Below, in pieces: positions 1-10,913 of a DNA stretch of 43,843 nucleotides. Made by a program: the position numbers and the translations under genes. Numbering within the stretch: the stretch's first letter is position 1; each line of letters opens with the position of its first letter. Source of the stretch: Guillardia theta CCMP2712 (lineage: Eukaryota; Cryptophyceae; Pyrenomonadales; Geminigeraceae); NCBI RefSeq assembly GCF_000315625.1, contig NW_005434560.1:198077-241919 (forward strand), in the 5' to 3' direction. The notes beneath the pieces are model-generated. The model worked only from the letters and a program-made list of their open reading frames with translations, was not told the DNA's origin and made no database searches.

Positions 1-186
1 GGGACAGGGTACCACGCCAGTATAATTCAAATCACCCCACCCTACTTTATCCCTGTCTCACTACCCCCCAGTAAGAGAGAAAAAACCGGGGTAGCTGAAT
101 GGAAGTGTATATATGAACCCCTTCCCAAGGAGAAAAAAAAAGACCAATTTTGCTAGAGCCTGCATATGGCCTTGTGAACGGCATGT
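1..186. other. flank left of the satellite, no gene seen
   Basis: This is unique-looking sequence before the first partial satellite monomer. It contains a polyA-rich patch near 130-142 and no convincing coding region. The ORF from 113 runs into the satellite and has low-complexity content, so I do not call it. Confidence 0.4.
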
Positions 187-3100
187 GGCCGGGGGCCTGA
201 TCTCTCCGGGCGGCCGTGACCGGTCAGCGGACCGTGTCAGCAGGCCCGTGACATGTCAGCCGGCTGACAGGGGCGGTGACCCGGCTGACAGGCTCACCTG
301 ACCGGTCACGTGACACATCACGTGACCGAGACAAGACTTTTTTATATCGCAGATCCAAAAACCCATAGGACATTTCTCCCAGGGGGAAGAAAACCTCCCT
401 TGACCCCCCTGTTTCTCGACGGATCCTGCCGGCCGGGCCGGTCAGTAGACCGACTGCAGCCTTCAGCCCCGCCTCAGACCCCCTGGAGGCCCGCCAGGAG
501 GCTAAGTGTCCGGAGATTGGCCGGGGGCCTGATCTCTCCGGGCGGCCGTGACCGGTCAGCGGACCGTGTCAGCAGGCCCGTGACATGTCAGCCGGCTGAC
601 AGGGGCCGTGACCCGGCTGACAGGCTCACCTGACCGGTCACGTGACACATCACGTGACCGAGACAAGACTTTTTTATATCGCAGATCCAAAACCCATAGG
701 ACATTTCTCCCAGGGGGAAGAAAACCTCCCTTGACCCCCCTGTTTCTCGACGGATCCTGCCGGCCGGGCCGGTCAGTAGACCGACTGCAGCCTTCAGCCC
801 CGCCTCAGACCCCCTCAGAGGCCGCCAGGAGGGACCGGTCAGCGGACCGTGTCAGCAGGCCCGTGACATGTCAGCCGGCTGACAGGGGCCGTGACCCGGC
901 TGACAGGCTCACCTGACCGGTCACGTGACACATCACGTGACCGAGACAAGACTTTTTTATATCGCAGATCCAAAAACCCATAGGACATTTCTCCCAGGGG
1001 GAAGAAAACCTCCCTTGACCCCCCTGTTTCTCGACGGATCCTGCCGGCCGGGCCGGTCAGTAGACCGACTGCAGCCTTCAGCCCCGCCTCAGACCCCCTG
1101 GAGGCCCGCCAGGAGGCTAAGTGTCCGGAGATTGGCCGGGGGCCTGATCTCTCCGGGCGGCCGTGACCGGTCAGCGGACCGTGTCAGCAGGCCCGTGACA
1201 TGTCAGCCGGCTGACAGGGGCCGTGACCCGGCTGACAGGCTCACCTGACCGGTCACGTGACACATCACGTGACCGAGACAAGACTTTTTTATATCGCAGA
1301 TCCAAAAACCCATAGGACATTTCTCCCAGGGGGAAGAAAACCTCCCTTGACCCCCCTGTTTCTCGACGGATCCTGCCGGCCGGGCCGGTCAGTAGACCGA
1401 CTGCAGCCTTCAGCCCCGCCTCAGACCCCCTGGAGGCCCGCCAGGAGGCTAAGTGTCCGGAGATTGGCCGGGGGCCTGATCTCTCCGGGCGGCCGTGACC
1501 GGTCAGCGCCGGGACCGTGTCAGCAGGCCCGTGACATGTCAGCCGGCTGACAGGGGCCGTGACCCGGCTGACAGGCTCACCTGACCGGTCACGTGACACA
1601 TCACGTGACCGAGACAAGACTTTTTTATATCGCAGATCCAAAAACCCATAGGACATTTCTCCCAGGGGGAAGAAAACCTCCCTTGACCCCCCTGTTTCTC
1701 GACGGATCCTGCCGGCCGGGCCGGTCAGTAGACCGACTGCAGCCTTCAGCCCCGCCTCAGACCCCCTGGAGGCCCGCCAGGAGGCTAAGTGTCCGGAGAT
1801 TGGCCGGGGGCCTGATCTCTCCGGGCGGCCGTGACCGGTCAGCGGACCGTGTCAGCAGGCCCGTGACATGTCAGCCGGCTGACAGGGGCCGTGACCCGGC
1901 TGACAGGCTCACCTGACCGGTCACGTGACACATCACGTGACCGAGACAAGACTTTTTTATATCGCAGATCCAAAAACCCATAGGACATTTCTCCCAGGGG
2001 GAAGAAAACCTCCCTTGACCCCCCTGTTTCTCGACGGATCCTGCCGGCCGGGCCGGTCAGTAGACCGACTGCAGCCTTCAGCCCCGCCTCAGACCCCCTG
2101 GAGGCCCGCCAGGAGGCTAAGTGTCCGGAGATTGGCCGGGGGCCTGATCTCTCCGGGCGGCCGTGACCGGTCAGCGGACCGTGTCAGCAGGCCCGTGACA
2201 TGTCAGCCGGCTGACAGGGGCCGTGACCCGGCTGACAGGCTCACCTGACCGGTCACGTGACACATCACGTGACCGAGACAAGACTTTTTTATATCGCAGA
2301 TCCAAAAACCCATAGGACATTTCTCCCAGGGAACCTCCCTTGACCCCCCTGTTTCTCGACGGATCCTGCCGGCCGGGCCGGTCAGTAGACCGACTGCAGC
2401 CTTCAGCCCCGCCTCAGACCCCCTGGAGGCCCGCCAGGAGGGACCGGTCAGCGGACCGTGTCAGCAGGCCCGTGACATGTCAGCCGGCTGACAGGGGCCG
2501 TGACCCGGCTGACAGGCTCACCTGACCGGTCACGTGACACATCACGTGACCGAGACAAGACTTTTTTATATCGCAGATCCAAAAACCCATAGGACATTTC
2601 TCCCAGGGGGAAGAAAACCTCCCTTGACCCCCCTGTTTCTCGACGGATCCTGCCGGCCGGGCCGGTCAGTAGACCGACTGCAGCCTTCAGCCCCGCCTCA
2701 GACCCCCTGGAGGCCCGCCAGGAGGCTAAGTGTCCGGAGATTGGCCGGGGGCCTGATCTCTCCGGGCGGCCGTGACCGGTCAGCGGACCGTGTCAGCAGG
2801 CCCGTGACATGTCAGCCGGCTGACAGGGGCCGTGACCCGGCTGACAGGCTCACCTGACCGGTCACGTGACACATCACGTGACCGAGACAAGACTTTTTTA
2901 TATCGCAGATCCAAAAACCCATAGGACATTTCTCCCAGGGGGAAGAAAACCTCCCTTGACCCCCCTGTTTCTCGACGGATCCTGCCGGCCGGGCCGGTCA
3001 GTAGACCGACTGCAGCCTTCAGCCCCGCCTCAGACCCCCTGGAGGCCCGCCAGGAGGCTAAGTGTCCGGAGATTGGCCGGGGGCCTGATCTCTCCGGGCG

Positions 3101-3520
3101 GCCGTGACCGGTCAGCGCCGGGACCGTGTCAGCAGGCCCGTGACATGTCAGCCGGCTGACAGGGGCCGTGACCCGGCTGACAGGCTCACCTGACCGGTCA
3201 CGTGACACATCACGTGACCGAGACAAGACTTTTTTATATCGCAGATCCAAAAACCCATAGGACATTTCTCCCAGGGGGAAGAAAACCTCCCTTGACCCCC
3301 CTGTTTCTCGACGGATCCTGCCGGCCGGGCCGGTCAGTAGACCGACTGCAGCCTTCAGCCCCGCCTCAGACCCCCTGGAGGCCCGCCAGGAGGCTAAGTG
3401 TCCGGAGATTGGCCGGGGGCCTGATCTCTCCGGGCGGCCGTGACCGGTCAGCGGACCGTGTCAGCAGGCCCGTGACATGTCAGCCGGCTGACAGGGGCCG
3501 TGACCCGGCTGACAGGCTCA
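187..3520 (+). repeat. satellite A, array 1 (332-bp monomers, higher-order structure)
   Basis: A partial monomer (187-309) is followed by monomers beginning at 310, 642, 925, 1257, 1593, 1925, 2257, 2534, 2866 and 3202. I set monomer starts at GTGACACATCACGTGACCG. Lengths are 332, 283, 332, 336, 332, 332, 277, 332 and 336, with the last monomer cut by the element at 3521. The short monomers (642, 2257) share a deletion of about 48 bp, and the 336-bp monomers share a 4-bp CGGG-type insertion. This gives a five-monomer higher-order unit of 1,615 bp. Each monomer has CACGTG palindromes and a TTTTTTATATCG stretch. Open frames inside it come from absence of stops in GC-rich repeats, not from genes. 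Confidence 0.95.
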
Positions 3521-3545
3521 CATTCTGGGGTCAAACCGCGTTGGT
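3521..3545 (+). repeat. left terminal inverted repeat
   Basis: This 25-bp sequence is the exact reverse complement of 5625-5649. Beyond 25 bp the two ends diverge. Confidence 0.93.
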
Positions 3546-5158
3546 CTTTATTAACGCAAAAGAGGAATGCGTATGCTGTTCTCATAGGATACCGGTGGTA
3601 GTGTACCCCATGGTTTTTGAGGGGTGTTGCTCGGTAATATCAGTGGTAGGGGTGCTTCAAATTTTGAACTGGCGTGTCCATTTGTTTTAACGGCAATGAA
3701 TTGTTTATTCGAATCCGTGGTACAAACAGTTGTACTGAGTAACGGTTCATAACTGCTAATTTGTACTATCTAAAACAATTTTGATGACCCACCCTATCAA
3801 TGAGGGTGGGGAAACGCTCCCATCATTCCCATCGTCTAATCGCACTCCGAGCCGTCATGCTGAGCCGCCGGGCGAGCACAGCAGCAAGGTCAGCGAGCTG
3901 CCACCATGAGCACAGGTGAAGAACCGCCGAGTAAGAAGATGATCGCAAGGTACCATTGGCATCAAGAATTCAGCACATATTCTGACATGGTGATCTTGTA
4001 GAAGTGGATCAAGGCTGCATGAGTTCGTCATCCTACATTTCCAACGACTAAGTCAATCGTATCATCAATTTCTCTTCAAGACTTCTGGGCTCTCAGAGTA
4101 ATGTACTTTATCTGAAAAGTGAACTGAATAAGATAATCTGTAAGATAATGACGAGTCCGCTTAATTAAGGTGCAATCACATCTCACTTGACTCCCTCCTC
4201 GGCACGGCAAATCTTCTGTACGCTTCGATACATCGTTGCTTCACATCATCAGAACAACTTTGATGACTTCTGCTTCTTTGAAATATGCCAATTACTTGAC
4301 TCTCACGACGCTCTTGTTGATTCTTCCCTCCTCTCTTCAAACTCTCCTCATTCAGGTTATTTGCATGTTTGCATGTTTGCTGAAATACATCAACTTTGCT
4401 TGGCTTCCCTAATGGTGGAGCTTTTGACGTCCAATTAAGCCTCAGATCATATCAGGGATCAAGACTCAAGCTTGTAAGCTGGCATGCAAGAATCCATTGT
4501 GCGTTGCAACCAGACTGACATTAATGTAGAATCAAGGTTGGAGGTGATATCTGATTTGACATTTATTATTCATTCGAAGCGTTTATCTCAGGATGTCGAA
4601 CTATCAGCAAATTGACACGGACTCCCAGACAATGATAATGACAACCACAATGTCATATGGGACTTCTCCAACTGCGCGCACAACAGAATGGAAGCACATC
4701 TGCCATCCAACACCGTGCGGTTGAGTTTGCTGTCTTGAAGAGGTTTCAATCTTGTTTGTCACAAAGAGGCAAGGCTTTGAGCATGTGGACATGGATATAT
4801 ACAAGACTATGCATCTTCACAAAGTGTTTTGAAGTCATGCAACAAGAGATGCATCATTCAAAGGCGGAGAAGTTCAAACATGATCTGAACAAGTCATGTG
4901 GCACAGTGAAGCATCTCTCATAAATATGATATTCCATCCAGCACATAAAGATGAAAGTCTGCATGGAATAAAGGTCTTGGACTTTTGTAATACGCTTCAG
5001 CTACAAGCATGCAGAATCTAGTTCTCAACATCGCCAGGCTTTTGCTACCTGTGCACAACGATTAGAAAATGAACAATCCACAGAAGAACTCCATACCTGT
5101 GTGATGGAACGAGTTCATTTGCACCTTCTCCTCTCACAAAATACTTGAGAGTCTCTTC

Positions 5159-5431
5159 ATGCTCGTGTGTGTTCGTGGTTTACTCGTCCCCTTCCATGGA
5201 TGCGTTCAAAAATATGATCCAGACTTTGAAACAGATTATGGCATAATAACATTTTCACCAACCGACGCAGAGGGTTTGACGAAGAGAGATGTTGATGAGA
5301 GTCACCTGCTGCGAGTCACTGCAACTTGGGCTAACATGCTCGCACAAAACTCAAACACTGAAGACAAGGATCCGCAGAGAAGAGCTTCGCGACATGAGAG
5401 AAGAATGGCGAGGGAAGACGCACTGGGGTAG
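5159..5431 (+). CDS. small hypothetical ORF inside the TIR element
   Basis: An ATG-started frame of 90 codons. The product is hydrophilic with an Arg-rich tail (RRASRHERRMARE) and contains no domain that I recognise. It could be a remnant of a longer protein once carried by the element, or chance. No TATA-like box sits at the spacing used by genes further right in the window. Confidence 0.2.
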   Translation: MLVCVRGLLVPFHGCVQKYDPDFETDYGIITFSPTDAEGLTKRDVDESHLLRVTATWANMLAQNSNTEDKDPQRRASRHERRMAREDALG

Positions 5432-5624
5432 TGGGTGATGGCGTGTAGAATTAAAACATTTTAGAAGGTACCAGGAAACGATAAGCTAAACATCCAAAAT
5501 CACTTTTAATCACAGTTTTGAACATAGTTTGAATTTCAACAGTACAGAATTTCAACCTGCGCGAATCACACGCCGAGTACCCCCATTTTCCCATGCACCA
5601 CCCCCTTGAAAATATGGGACGAGA

Positions 5625-5649
5625 ACCAACGCGGTTTGACCCCAGAATG
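5625..5649 (-). repeat. right terminal inverted repeat
   Basis: This 25-bp sequence is the exact reverse complement of 3521-3545. It is followed by the TCA target duplication and then satellite A. Confidence 0.93.
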
Positions 5650-7531
5650 TCACCTGACCGGTCACGTGACACATCACGTGACCGAGACAAGACTTTTTTA
5701 TATCGCAGATCCAAAAACCCATAGGACATTTCTCCCAGGGGGAAGAAAACCTCCCTTGACCCCCCTGTTTCTCGACGGATCCTGCCGGCCGGGCCGGTCA
5801 GTAGACCGACTGCAGCCTTCAGCCCCGCCTCAGACCCCCTGGAGGCCCGCCAGGAGGCTAAGTGTCCGGAGATTGGCCGGGGGCCTGATCTCTCCGGGCG
5901 GCCGTGACCGGTCAGCGGACCGTGTCAGCAGGCCCGTGACATGTCAGCCGGCTGACAGGGGCCGTGACCCGGCTGACAGGCTCACCTGACCGGTCACGTG
6001 ACACATCACGTGACCGAGACAAGACTTTTTTATATCGCAGATCCAAAAACCCATAGGACATTTCTCCCAGGGGGAAGAAAACCTCCCTTGACCCCCCTGT
6101 TTCTCGACGGATCCTGCCGGCCGGGCCGGTCAGTAGACCGACTGCAGCCTTCAGCCCCGCCTCAGACCCCCTGGAGGCCCGCCAGGAGGCTAAGTGTCCG
6201 GAGATTGGCCGGGGGCCTGATCTCTCCGGGCGGCCGTGACCGGTCAGCGGACCGTGTCAGCAGGCCCGTGACATGTCAGCCGGCTGACAGGGGCCGTGAC
6301 CCGGCTGACAGGCTCACCTGACCGGTCACGTGACACATCACGTGACCGAGACAAGACTTTTTTATATCGCAGATCCAAAAACCCATAGGACATTTCTCCC
6401 AGGGGGAAGAAAACCTCCCTTGACCCCCCTGTTTCTCGACGGATCCTGCCGCCGGGCCCGTCAGTAGACCGACTGCAGCCTTCAGCCCCGCCTCAGACCC
6501 CCTGGAGGCCCGCCAGGAGGCTAAGTGTCCGGAGATTGGCCGGGGGCCTGATCTCTCCGGGCGGCCGTGACCGGTCAGCGGACCGTGTCAGCAGGCCCGT
6601 GACATGTCAGCCGGCTGACAGGGGCCGTGACCCGGCTGACAGGCTCACCTGACCGGTCACGTGACACATCACGTGACCGAGACAAGACTTTTTTTATATC
6701 GCAGATCCCAAAAAACCCATAGGACATTTCTCCCAGGGGGAAGAAAACCTCCCTTGACCCCCCTGTTTCTCGACGGATCCTGCCGGCCGGGCCCGTCAGT
6801 AGACCGACTGCAGCCTTCAGCCCCGCCTCAGACCCCCTGGAGGCCCGCCAGGAGGCTAAGTGTCCGGAGATTGGCCGGGGGCCTGATCTCTCCGGGCGGC
6901 CGTGACCGGTCAGCGGACCGTGTCAGCAGGCCCGTGACATGTCAGCCGGCTGACAGGGGCCGTGACCCGGCTGACAGGCTCACCTGACCGGTCACGTGAC
7001 ACATCACGTGACCGAGACAAGACTTTTTTATATCGCAGATCCAAAAACCCATAGGACATTTCTCCCAGGGGGAAGAAAACCTCCCTTGACCCCCCTGTTT
7101 CTCGACGGATCCTGCCGGCCGGGCCCGTCAGTAGACCGACTGCAGCCTTCAGCCCCGCCTCAGACCCCCTGGAGGCCCGCCAGGAGGCTAAGTGTCCGGA
7201 GATTGGCCGGGGGCCTGATCTCTCCGGGCGGCCGTGACCGGTCAGCGGACCGTGTCAGCAGGCCCGTGACATGTCAGCCGGCTGACAGGGGCCGTGACCC
7301 GGCTGACAGGCTCACCTGACCGGTCACGTGACACATCACGTGACCGAGACAAGACTTTTTTATATCGCAGATCCAAAAACCCATAGGACATTTCTCCCAG
7401 GGGGAAGAAAACCTCCCTTGACCCCCCTGTTTCTCGACGGATCCTGCCGGCCGGGCCCGTCAGTAGACCGACTGCAGCCTTCAGCCCCGCCTCAGACCCC
7501 CTGGAGGCCCGCCAGGAGGCTAAGTGTCCGG
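5650..7531 (+). repeat. satellite A, array 2
   Basis: The array resumes after the TIR element with monomers starting at 5666, 5998, 6330, 6661, 6996 and 7328 (332, 332, 331, 335, 332, then truncated). From the 6330 monomer onward GGGCCGGTCAG becomes GGGCCCGTCAG, a variant also carried by the monomers at 43 kb. The last monomer stops at about 7531, after GTGTCCGGA, where repeat B begins. Confidence 0.95.
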
Positions 7532-8085
7532 ACGGCCCGCACGGGCCTGTAGCTCGCCGGAACCCTGGATTTTCAACTCAATTTCCAGTTGAGTTTCGAC
7601 CTCGAAAAAAATCCTATACGTATAAATACGTTGCAAGTTTTTTCTTCCCGGCTTCTCTCCCATATCATTTTATACCTCCCCGCGACCCCTCGGCTCAAGC
7701 GCCACACTGGCATTTTGTCGGGAGGCTCATAACCTGTTTCCACGGGCCCGGACGGCCCGCACGGGCCTGGAGCTCGCCGGAAAGGCCCGGAATATGCCCA
7801 AAGGATGTTAATCAGGCCAATCCAAAGCAAAGAGACATAATCAGGACTTTTTGGAGAGATTTCCGATCAATTAGTACATGAACTGGTTTATAGGTAGAAA
7901 AACCCTGGATTTTCAACTCAATTTCCAGTTGAGTTTCGACCTCGAAAAAATCCTATGCGTATAAATACGTTGCAAGTTTTTTCTTCCCGGCTTCTCTCCC
8001 ATATCATTTTATACCTCCCCGCGACCCCTCGGCTCAAGCGCCACACTGGCATTTTGTCGGGAGGCTCATAACGGCCCGGACGGGT
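7532..8085 (+). repeat. repeat B, forward tandem copies (period 340 bp)
   Basis: The motif AACCCTGGATTTTCAACTC occurs at 7561 and 7901, a period of 340 bp. A monomer contains a short hairpin (CTCAA/TTGAG), two TATA-like sequences (GTATAAATACG forward and GGTATAAAATG reverse) and a GC-rich palindromic block around 7741-7790. The second copy loses about 11 bp after CTCATAAC and ends against a gene fragment at about 8085. Inverted copies recur at 9229-9392 and 10914-11142. Confidence 0.88.
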
Positions 8086-8695
8086 ACGAAACAGTAGACG
8101 ACACGGCCGAGACCTGGAGGACCTTTCTCCCGTTGGACGACCGTGCAAGGTTCTGCGCGTTCACCCCGGCGGTCACCGCCTGCATGTTGGTCCAGGACTG
8201 AGACTGCAGGGCCACGATCACCGCCGTCGTGTTCGGGGGGAGGTCCGTCCCGTTCCCGATCGCCTGCATGAGCCTCCGATGGTTGCCCGAAAGCCCGCTG
8301 CCAGGGTCCACATGGTTGGTCAGGATCTGGGTGACATAATCGATAACAAGGCTGCTGACCTCGGCCCCGTACGTCGCGACGTACAGCTCGATCTGCTTCT
8401 TAAGGTAGTCCTGCAGGCTCGTCCCCGCCGGTATGTCACCCTCGATGTTCAGGCGGATCAGGGAGTAGTAGGTCGTGTCCTTGGGCGGTGCCTTCGCGGT
8501 GGACTGAGCCTGCGTGAGCTGCCCGGGGCTCGGGGTCGCAAGGATCGTTGTCACGGGGACGAAGCCAGCCGATGTCTCCGCGAGTGTGGAGTTCGAGGCA
8601 TTGACAAGCAGCGTGGGGTCGGTTTCATTGCATTGCACTCCACCCAGCCCAAACACCAGGAGGTCAAGAGTCAACAATAATGTAGCCAGCCGCAT
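8066..8695 (-). pseudogene. secreted/surface protein gene, 3' end cut by repeat B
   Basis: The frame encodes 209 residues. I chose the ATG at 8695 because a GGTATATAA box lies 23 nt upstream and the product then begins with a clear signal peptide (MRLATLLLTLDLLVFGLGG, then VQC). The ectodomain is Ser/Thr/Asn-rich with several N-X-S/T sequons and no family that I recognise. The last few codons and the stop lie in repeat B sequence (from about 8085), so the native C-terminus is missing. It overlaps the 3' end of the upstream gene on the same strand by 32 nt. It may be a fragment of a larger glycoprotein like the one at 30.5-33.9 kb, but I cannot show homology. Confidence 0.6.
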
Positions 8696-9122
8696 TTGCG
8701 TTCGATTTGGGTTTCGACTTATATACCACCAATACGGCCACCACTCGAAAGAACAGCGCAAACAAGGGGAAAACCACAAACGGGCTCAGGGCAAGCAGGG
8801 GAACAAAGATGACACTGCCATCGTCGCTCTCATAACCGACTGGAGTATCATCCTGACAGTGCAGCAAATCGAGTTGTGTTGCCATCTCGGTCGCGGGCAA
8901 CTTCAAGTCCGTGGGTGGGGCTTGGGCTAAAACCTCGGCCTTAGCTACAGCTACAACCTCAGCCTCAGCTACAACCTCAGCTTCACCAAGAGCCTTCTCA
9001 ACAAACTTCCTCAACGCACTCTTGAACTCACCCTTCTTGAAACTAATCCCAACAACACCAACCTTAGATCCCTTCCCATACACTCGGCGAAGACTAGCAC
9101 GGTGGCACACAACAGCAACCAT
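8664..9122 (-). CDS. single-pass membrane protein, function unknown
   Basis: The first ATG in frame is at 9122, giving 152 residues. The middle is an Ala/Glu/Val-rich stretch with imperfect repeats (EAEVVAEAEVVAVAKAEV), followed by an acidic linker and one strong membrane segment of about 30 residues (VIFVPLLALSPFVVFPLFAL and onward) near residues 105-135, then a short basic tail. A TTTAAAA sequence lies about 53 nt upstream. The stop is downstream of the next gene's ATG, so the two genes overlap by 32 nt. No family recognised; a small membrane protein is the safest reading. Confidence 0.5.
   Translation of the reverse strand: MVAVVCHRASLRRVYGKGSKVGVVGISFKKGEFKSALRKFVEKALGEAEVVAEAEVVAVAKAEVLAQAPPTDLKLPATEMATQLDLLHCQDDTPVGYESDDGSVIFVPLLALSPFVVFPLFALFFRVVAVLVVYKSKPKSNANAAGYIIVDS
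8719..8727 (-). promoter_or_regulatory. TATA box of the 8695 gene
   Basis: Minus-strand GGTATATAA lies 23 nt before the ATG at 8695, inside the 3' end of the preceding gene. Confidence 0.6.
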
Positions 9123-9228
9123 CACTCTCGCTACCAAAAACGTGGCAATGTGACTCTTCAGAGACCACAGACCGTTTTAAAGGCCGGGAGATTTTTACTA
9201 CAGGGGATGAAAGAACCACCCCACCCTA

Positions 9229-9392
9229 CCAAAAAGTCCTGATTATGTCTCTTTGCTTTGGATCGGCCTGATTGACATCCTTTGGGCATATTCCGGGCCT
9301 CTCCGGCGAGCTCCAGGCCCGTGCGGGCCGTCCGGGCCCGTGGAAACAGGTTATGAGCCTCCCGACAAAATGCCAGTGTGGCGCTTGAGCCG
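9229..9392 (-). repeat. repeat B, inverted copy left of the GT17 gene
   Basis: The reverse complement of the repeat B region around 7690-7850. The final 34 bp (9359-9392) are repeated exactly at 10914-10947 on the other side of the GT17 gene. Together the two inverted copies would form one continuous repeat B array if the gene segment were removed. Confidence 0.85.
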
Positions 9393-9411
9393 TTACGGTT
9401 CTAGGCGGGTT

Positions 9412-9432
9412 CCTTCACCAAGTTGGTGAAGG
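9412..9432. repeat. short perfect palindrome
   Basis: CCTTCACCAA, one base, then its exact reverse complement. It lies between repeat B and the GT17 gene, 124 bp before its ATG. It could be an operator-like site, a hairpin, or chance. Confidence 0.5.
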
Positions 9433-9555
9433 CTGCCCAAAATAGATTTCCGTTTGAGCGTTGACTAAACATTTGTACCAAGGCTTTTTTTTCACTACAT
9501 TCTTCCAAACACATCTATTGCCGGGACAAACAGCTAGTATTTACAACGGAACGCA

Positions 9556-10593
9556 ATGCGGAGTTCATGTCTGCAGGCTTCTTTCTCAATTTTACTTGTG
9601 TTTGTGTTAATGCGTTTATTGAATACATTTGGGTTTACAAGTATTCACAGCAACACGTTGCCTATACGGATAACTTCCAATCACAACGGTGTACAAATGT
9701 CCAACATCTCGATCTATGACTGCGTCCTTTTCAATAATGAAATCGCTATGTTGTACTTTCGCATGCATGAACTCTTTGATGTTGTGGACTACTACGTTGT
9801 TGTTGAAGCAACCACAACATTCTCGGGAAAGTCCAAGAGTCTCATAATACCAGAGAAAAGACATCTGTTCAAGAAGTTCGAAGAGAAGCTTATCTACTTT
9901 CCAATCGTCCATGACCTCAATTTCAGTGATGCATGGCAAAGAGAGCAATTCCAACGTGATTGCATTTTGCGTGCTATCCCTCATTCTTTGAAAGATCAAG
10001 ACATTGTAATGTTACATGATTGTGACGAAATCCCAAATAGAACCATTCTTGAGTTCATTCGCAGCGGTAAAATTGCATTAAATCCAAATGGATGTACCTT
10101 TCCCATGGATTTGTGGTACTTTTCTATGAACTTCCCTCCGTTTGCTGACGTTTGGCGTCCTCCCAATCGCGGGGCAGTACCTTTCAAAAAGATTCGCTCA
10201 TACCTGCAACACATAAGTTTGGATAAGGAAAGGATATCACGATTCTCATCTGTCAGCATTCGAATTTACTCTCGACTTGCAGATTGTCCAACGGTTGCAA
10301 TTTGTCAAGGAAAAACATCTGTTTATGGTGCTGTATCGTGTGGTGGAGGATGGCATTTCAGTTATTTCGGCAACGAAAGATTTATTCGCAGTAAATTAGC
10401 TTCTTTCAGTCATCAAGAATATAACAAACAACAAGTATGGAGTCAAATTAAAGAGAAATTGACAGTTGGCGGCGACTTGTTCGGTCGCAAACAACCTCTC
10501 CGTTTGCCAGGCAAATACCAATTCCCCGCTTGCTATGATGTGTTGAACAAATCCTTGCAAGATACAAATTTCGAACCTTCCATTCGTCTGTAA
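9556..10593 (+). CDS. family GT17 glycosyltransferase (MGAT3-like), type II membrane protein
   Basis: The 345-residue product has a basic N-terminus and a signal-anchor at about residues 9-28, then a GT17 domain. Features are the N-terminal core around 54-90 (YDCVLFNNE, ELFDVVDYYVVVEATTTFSG), WQREQFQRD near 127-135, the metal/sugar-nucleotide motif DCDEIP at 155-160 and GGWHFSYFG at 264-272. Known GT17 members transfer GlcNAc in beta-1,4 linkage to the core mannose of N-glycans in the Golgi; that exact reaction is inferred here. The gene is intronless and much AT-richer than its neighbours. It is complete, unlike the gene pieces around it, and a 34-bp direct duplication of repeat B flanks its segment, so it looks like an inserted cassette. 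Upstream TATTTAC at about 9538 is a weak promoter candidate. Confidence 0.85.
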   Translation: MRSSCLQASFSILLVFVLMRLLNTFGFTSIHSNTLPIRITSNHNGVQMSNISIYDCVLFNNEIAMLYFRMHELFDVVDYYVVVEATTTFSGKSKSLIIPEKRHLFKKFEEKLIYFPIVHDLNFSDAWQREQFQRDCILRAIPHSLKDQDIVMLHDCDEIPNRTILEFIRSGKIALNPNGCTFPMDLWYFSMNFPPFADVWRPPNRGAVPFKKIRSYLQHISLDKERISRFSSVSIRIYSRLADCPTVAICQGKTSVYGAVSCGGGWHFSYFGNERFIRSKLASFSHQEYNKQQVWSQIKEKLTVGGDLFGRKQPLRLPGKYQFPACYDVLNKSLQDTNFEPSIRL

Positions 10594-10913
10594 TACACTT
10601 TTCTCCTTCATACAAAATGCTTCATATGGTCCTAAGTACGAAACAGCGTTTGCACAAATTTCACTCCAAGATAGCAAAAGATGACACATCACAAATGTGT
10701 TTGCTGTTGTCATGGAACCCGTGACAACCAACAAGCATTGGAATTTTGTTGTTGCAAGGACGTAGCGTTATAGAACTGTGGCTGTTGGGCAACAGAGAGT
10801 GGGGAAAATCTGATGAGGACACATGTTCACCGCCTACCAGCTCCCCCTCCAGGGGTGCATCAGAGACATGGCTTTGAGGTCTGCCCGTCCGATAGTCAGG
10901 TTGTACAAGAGAT
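10594..10913. other. 3' flank of GT17 gene and GC-rich scrap
   Basis: No gene is supported. The AT-rich 3' flank continues to about 10815, then changes to a GC-rich stretch of about 100 bp that ends abruptly where repeat B resumes at 10914. The scrap may be a piece of another gene; its short open frame shows no recognisable domain. Confidence 0.4.

Larger units (their letters stand above)
3521..5649. mobile_element. 2.1-kb TIR transposon inserted in satellite A, apparently non-autonomous
   Basis: The ends 3521-3545 and 5625-5649 are perfect 25-bp inverted repeats starting CATTCTGGGGTCAAACC. Removing the element and one copy of the TCA that flanks it (3518-3520 and 5650-5652) restores an uninterrupted satellite monomer, so this is a clean insertion with a 3-bp target duplication. 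The interior is AT-richer than the satellite and contains a short hairpin (arms CCCACCCT at 3788-3795 and 3803-3810). I see no transposase with a DDE pattern; the longest plausible frames are about 80-90 codons. A 3-bp duplication fits PIF/Harbinger or CACTA-like superfamilies, but the terminal bases match neither signature clearly. It is probably a deletion derivative mobilised in trans. Confidence 0.85.

Noticed and set aside
310-3690. Repeated 97-162-residue frames in satellite A on both strands
   Set aside because: They start at GTG, recur in every monomer, change length with indels, and have Arg/Pro-rich composition. They reflect lack of stops in a GC-rich satellite.
187-7531. CRISPR array
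   Set aside because: The units are 332 bp and repeat throughout with no unique spacers, and the setting is eukaryotic.
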